From an uncultured Prevotellaceae bacterium (lineage in GTDB: Bacteria; Bacteroidota; Bacteroidia; Bacteroidales; Bacteroidaceae): DNA of 17,894 nt. Position 1 is the first letter of the stretch. The number at the start of each line of letters is the position of its first letter. The translations under genes were made by a program, and so were the position numbers. Positions 15,671-17,894 of the stretch are shown here, in pieces. The stretch spans positions 1 through 17,894 of the forward strand of contig CAMJLI010000020.1 of assembly GCA_946406585.1 (NCBI GenBank), given 5' to 3'. The notes under the pieces are model-generated. The model saw only the letters and a program-made list of their open reading frames with translations, had not been told where the DNA came from and made no database searches.

Positions 15671-16534
15671 ATGCAAACAGAACTAAATCAGACTTCATCA
15701 TGGAAAGGCAAGATAGCTTGCCAATACGTACACAAAAATCTAAGACTAGACACGAAACAAGTGAAGACCTCCGTAAACAGTTATGTTTATGCTCTCTTTG
15801 AGAAGGGGAGTGCGAAAATCAAATTCGACTCTCAAGAAATAGAAGCTCGTTCAGGTGACTTTTTGATATTTCCACCCCACATTCCACCTGTAATGATAAG
15901 CACAAGCGACGATTATGAAGCAATATGCCTTATAGTCAATTCCGTTTTTGTTTCTGAAAGCCCTATGACACACAACATTTATCAGACAGCCAACTACTCG
16001 ATGATGAATGATGCATCCCCTATAGTGAAATTGCCCGCCTATACGCACAACTTGCTAAGGCAGACCCTTTTACTTATCATGCAGCATATAAACCAAAGTC
16101 ACAAATATACCAATGAAGCCCTCCAATCCCTTTATGGTTTGTTGCTTTCAGACCTGATGAATGTGATTGACAACAAAACGGTTCCTCCAAAATTAAATCA
16201 AAACAGCAACAAACTGTTTATTGAATTCAACAAATTGCTTAGAATACACTTTCGCGAGCACCATGATATAACATTCTATGCCGACCAGTTGGGCATCTCA
16301 CCTCGATATCTTTCCATGGTGACAAAGCAAATTTCACACACCACGGTGGCATCATTCATCAACCGTCACCTAATGCTCGAGGCATGCTGGCTTTTGAAGA
16401 CAACAGACTACAGCATTCTTCGCATAAGCGAACTACTCCATTTTGCCGACCAAGCATCCTTTTCCAAGTTTTTCAAGCGCATAAACGGAAACACACCTCT
16501 GCAATATCGCAGAATGCGAGACACGAATAATTGA
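15671..16534 (+). CDS. AraC-family transcriptional regulator
   Basis: A 287-residue DNA-binding regulator. The N-terminal part (about 30-95) looks like a cupin sensor domain: SYVYALFEKGSAKIKFDSQEIEARSGDFLIFPPHIPPVM has the strand-glycine pattern and the GDFLIFPP turn. A helical linker follows (about 125-195). The C-terminal double helix-turn-helix has its first unit at ITFYADQLGISPRYLSMVTKQ (200-220). Its second unit runs from SILRISELLHFADQASFSKFFKRINGNTPLQYRR (248-281), the classic AraC signature. The ligand is unknown. It diverges from the phosphatase gene and could control both that gene and itself; it is also upstream of the Fic-family gene, from which it is separated by a large inverted repeat. 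There is no signal peptide or membrane segment. Confidence 0.93.
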   Translation: MQTELNQTSSWKGKIACQYVHKNLRLDTKQVKTSVNSYVYALFEKGSAKIKFDSQEIEARSGDFLIFPPHIPPVMISTSDDYEAICLIVNSVFVSESPMTHNIYQTANYSMMNDASPIVKLPAYTHNLLRQTLLLIMQHINQSHKYTNEALQSLYGLLLSDLMNVIDNKTVPPKLNQNSNKLFIEFNKLLRIHFREHHDITFYADQLGISPRYLSMVTKQISHTTVASFINRHLMLEACWLLKTTDYSILRISELLHFADQASFSKFFKRINGNTPLQYRRMRDTNN

Positions 16535-16553
16535 AGAAATATTGCTTGTTTTT

Positions 16554-16682
16554 ATAATCAGATGGTTTCAAATTAAGCATTTAAATAAATAAGTAGGTAT
16601 TCAAAATCATCTATAGATGTCCAATTTGTAGGTGCCTCCAATTTTGAAAACCTACTTAGTTTATTTGAAACCATCTAATTAT
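16554..16682. repeat. 129-bp nested inverted repeat (possible MITE-like element)
   Basis: The region between the AraC-family and Fic-family genes is 322 bp with no credible coding sequence. Outer arms 16554-16573 and 16663-16682 pair at 19 of 20 positions (core AGATGGTTTCAAAT). Inner arms 16591-16607 and 16641-16657 pair at 16 of 17 (AAGTAGGT-A/T-TTCAAAAT). The left side carries 12 more bases between the arms than the right. The 33-nt loop holds the perfect palindrome CATCTATAGATG (16608-16619) and a further GTAGGT (16628-16633), which could compete for ACCTAC at 16650-16655. No clear target-site duplication is seen. It may be a miniature transposable element, a terminator for the AraC-type gene, or an RNA switch. 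Confidence 0.75.
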
Positions 16683-16693
16683 TTCATTCAAAA

Positions 16694-16725
16694 TTTGGCA
16701 AATAGGTTGATATTCTTTAACTTTG
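16694..16725 (+). promoter_or_regulatory. Promoter of the Fic-family gene
   Basis: TTTG (16694-16697), 20 nt, then TAACTTTG (16718-16725) matches the Bacteroidetes consensus exactly. It begins 12 bp after the inverted-repeat element. The expected start near 16732 gives an unusually long leader of about 125 nt. Confidence 0.8.
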
Positions 16726-16754
16726 CAAATGCTAAACAATCAGTCAGACAGATG

Positions 16755-16780
16755 CATATTATATCCTCATTAATAATATG
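16755..16780 (+). other. Stem-loop in the leader of the Fic-family gene
   Basis: CATATTAT (16755-16762) and ATAATATG (16773-16780) form an 8-bp AT-only stem with a 10-nt loop, followed by CAACATTTTTTG. It is shaped like a weak attenuator, but the all-AT stem makes strong termination doubtful. Confidence 0.3.
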
Positions 16781-16856
16781 ATGCAACATTTTTTGCTGTA
16801 TTATCCACATAATGAGTCTTTATAATTCGACAAAAACGTAAGTCTTTATCTTAACT

Positions 16857-17678
16857 ATGGAAAGATTAAACAAATACACTAATAGCAAGCGAACGCAAGA
16901 ACGCGAACTCAGCCTGTATTGGCTAACCACATTTGGCATACAATCTGTTGTAGACCTAAAACCAAGTGAAGTTCTTTTACCTTTAGTAGAGCAGCATGTC
17001 AGAGGGGAGAAAAGTTTGGATAAGATAAAGCAAGAACTTTACGACTTCTATCATGAACTGCACATAAAGCATAATAGCCATCACATCCATAGGGATGAAG
17101 AAGCCGACAAAGTGTCGATACGAATTATGGACTATTTTCTAAATGGGCATTTCGATCTTACCATAGAAGCCTTTTGCAATGCCCATTACCATCTGTTTCA
17201 TGGCATCTATCACGATTCTGGCAAGCTTCGCAGCATTCCTGCAAGCAAGAAAGAATGGGTTCTTGGAAACACCACAGTGCTATATCCCAAGCCAGAATCA
17301 ATCAAACCCCGCTTGGACTACATTCTTGCTTTGGAGCGAAGCATAGACTACAAAAAGATGTCGTCAGCACACACACTAAGACATCTTAGCCATTTCATCT
17401 CCGACATGTTTATGGCGTACGCTTTTCCATTTGCCAACAGCAGGGCGGTGTTCGTATACACCTTGAAATATTTGTTCAGTATGGGATACCATTTGCAAAA
17501 CGACACCTTTGCACGAGAGGCATGGTATTTTCGCAATGCCATCATCCGAGCCAGTTATGCAAACATGCACCAAGGCATCTTCCCCACCACCCAATATATG
17601 GTAATGTTCTTGGGCAACCTGTTTCTAAATGAGGAAAACGAGCTTAGAAACCATAGGATGGTGACGAGAGGTGAATAA
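16857..17678 (+). CDS. Fic/DOC-family protein with degenerate catalytic motif
   Basis: A 273-residue protein that, along its length, follows a Bacteroidales type of Fic protein: HRDEEADKVSIRIMDYFL (78-95), HDSGKLRSIPASKKEWVLGNTTVLY (119-143, the target-docking flap), RHLSHFIS (175-182), then KYLFSMGYHLQNDTFAREAWYFRNAIIRASY (204-234). Active Fic enzymes transfer AMP from ATP to a target hydroxyl using HPFx(D/E)GN(G/T)R. Here the matching positions 188-196 read Y-A-F-P-F-A-N-S-R: the catalytic His is Tyr188 and the metal-binding acid is Phe192, while Phe190, Asn194 and Arg196 remain. The reading frame is intact and flanking blocks are well kept, so this is not simple decay. Canonical AMPylation is unlikely; a pseudoenzyme or altered activity is inferred. 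No antitoxin gene is seen beside it. It has its own promoter at 16694. Confidence 0.85.
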   Translation: MERLNKYTNSKRTQERELSLYWLTTFGIQSVVDLKPSEVLLPLVEQHVRGEKSLDKIKQELYDFYHELHIKHNSHHIHRDEEADKVSIRIMDYFLNGHFDLTIEAFCNAHYHLFHGIYHDSGKLRSIPASKKEWVLGNTTVLYPKPESIKPRLDYILALERSIDYKKMSSAHTLRHLSHFISDMFMAYAFPFANSRAVFVYTLKYLFSMGYHLQNDTFAREAWYFRNAIIRASYANMHQGIFPTTQYMVMFLGNLFLNEENELRNHRMVTRGE

Positions 17679-17781
17679 CCAAAAGGACAATACAGGGAAA
17701 AATGACTATAATGCAATTCCAACAAATACAGATAGTTAGCACTTACACTATTAAAGGGCTTTAAAAAAACACAACATTTGT

Positions 17782-17812
17782 TTTGTGTATTAGGAAAAAA
17801 TATCTAACTTTG
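17782..17812 (+). promoter_or_regulatory. Promoter of the gene at the right edge
   Basis: TTTG (17782-17785), 19 nt, then TAACTTTG (17805-17812) fits the Bacteroidetes consensus. The expected start near 17819 leaves a leader of about 40 nt. TTAAAG-GG-CTTTAA, a compact inverted repeat, lies about 20-35 bp upstream of the -33 box (17752-17765). Confidence 0.75.
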
Positions 17813-17859
17813 TAGCGTTTTAAGTAATTATATTATTAACCATTTAACTTATTGCAATT

Positions 17860-17894
17860 ATGAAAAAGTATTTCGTACCTGCAACAAAGGTTGT
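17860..17894 (+). CDS. Start of a truncated gene (11 complete codons)
   Basis: Beginning with ATG at 17860, the readable part is MKKYFVPATKV and runs off the window. The strong promoter 48 bp upstream and the A-rich codons after ATG support a true start. Many short Bacteroidales proteins of unknown role begin MKKY..P...V, so this could be one, but eleven residues cannot decide. There is no sign yet of a signal peptide. Confidence 0.55.
   Translation, partial: MKKYFVPATKV

Noticed and set aside
16554..16682. Invertible promoter flanked by inverted repeats
   Set aside because: The segment between the arms is under 100 bp, contains no promoter match, and the Fic promoter lies wholly outside it; no invertase gene is present.
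17401..17460. Compensating frameshifts as the cause of the odd Fic motif
   Set aside because: The other two frames here do not restore HPFxEGN, and the observed frame aligns without gaps to conserved residues on both sides.

Overview
The window looks like chromosomal DNA of a Bacteroidales bacterium, most likely Prevotella or a close relative. Three things point there: the gene content reads as this order's versions of the families; starts lack clear Shine-Dalgarno sequences; and intergenic regions repeatedly carry the Bacteroidetes promoter TTTG, about 20 nt, TAnnTTTG. The species call is from memory of protein families, not from a search.

Left part (1-4205). A dipeptidase gene (pepD) on the minus strand is divergent from a plus-strand set. 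That set holds a 75-residue membrane protein, an OmpH-like lipoprotein ending in a strong terminator, endonuclease III (nth) and a DUF2461 protein. The leader of the 75-residue protein resembles a dispersed Bacteroidales repeat.

Middle (4206-14882), all on the minus strand. In the direction of transcription there is a sugar-nucleotide-type nucleotidyltransferase, then a run nrnA, DUF4827 lipoprotein, glmM, a GNAT-like protein and a panE-like reductase, then valS with its own promoter and terminator, then a secreted GH43-type glycosidase. Most of this is core metabolism: cell-wall amino sugar (glmM), nucleotide recycling (nrnA), tRNA charging (valS). The glycosidase is the one accessory-looking gene. 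ValRS carries an apparent internal duplication.

Right part (15033-17894). A low-molecular-weight tyrosine phosphatase and an AraC-family regulator diverge from a short AT-rich region with closely packed promoters. Beyond the regulator lie a 129-bp nested inverted repeat and a strong promoter, followed by a Fic-family protein. Its AMP-transfer motif has lost the catalytic histidine and acidic residue, so it is probably a pseudoenzyme or a Fic with another activity. The window ends just after the start of another gene with a good promoter.

The most interesting items are the degenerate Fic protein with the large inverted repeat upstream of it, the duplication in ValRS, and the repeat-like leaders at 1726-1801 and 11880-12034. 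I found no CRISPR array, rRNA, tRNA, transposase gene or phage module. No complete novel multi-gene system is evident.
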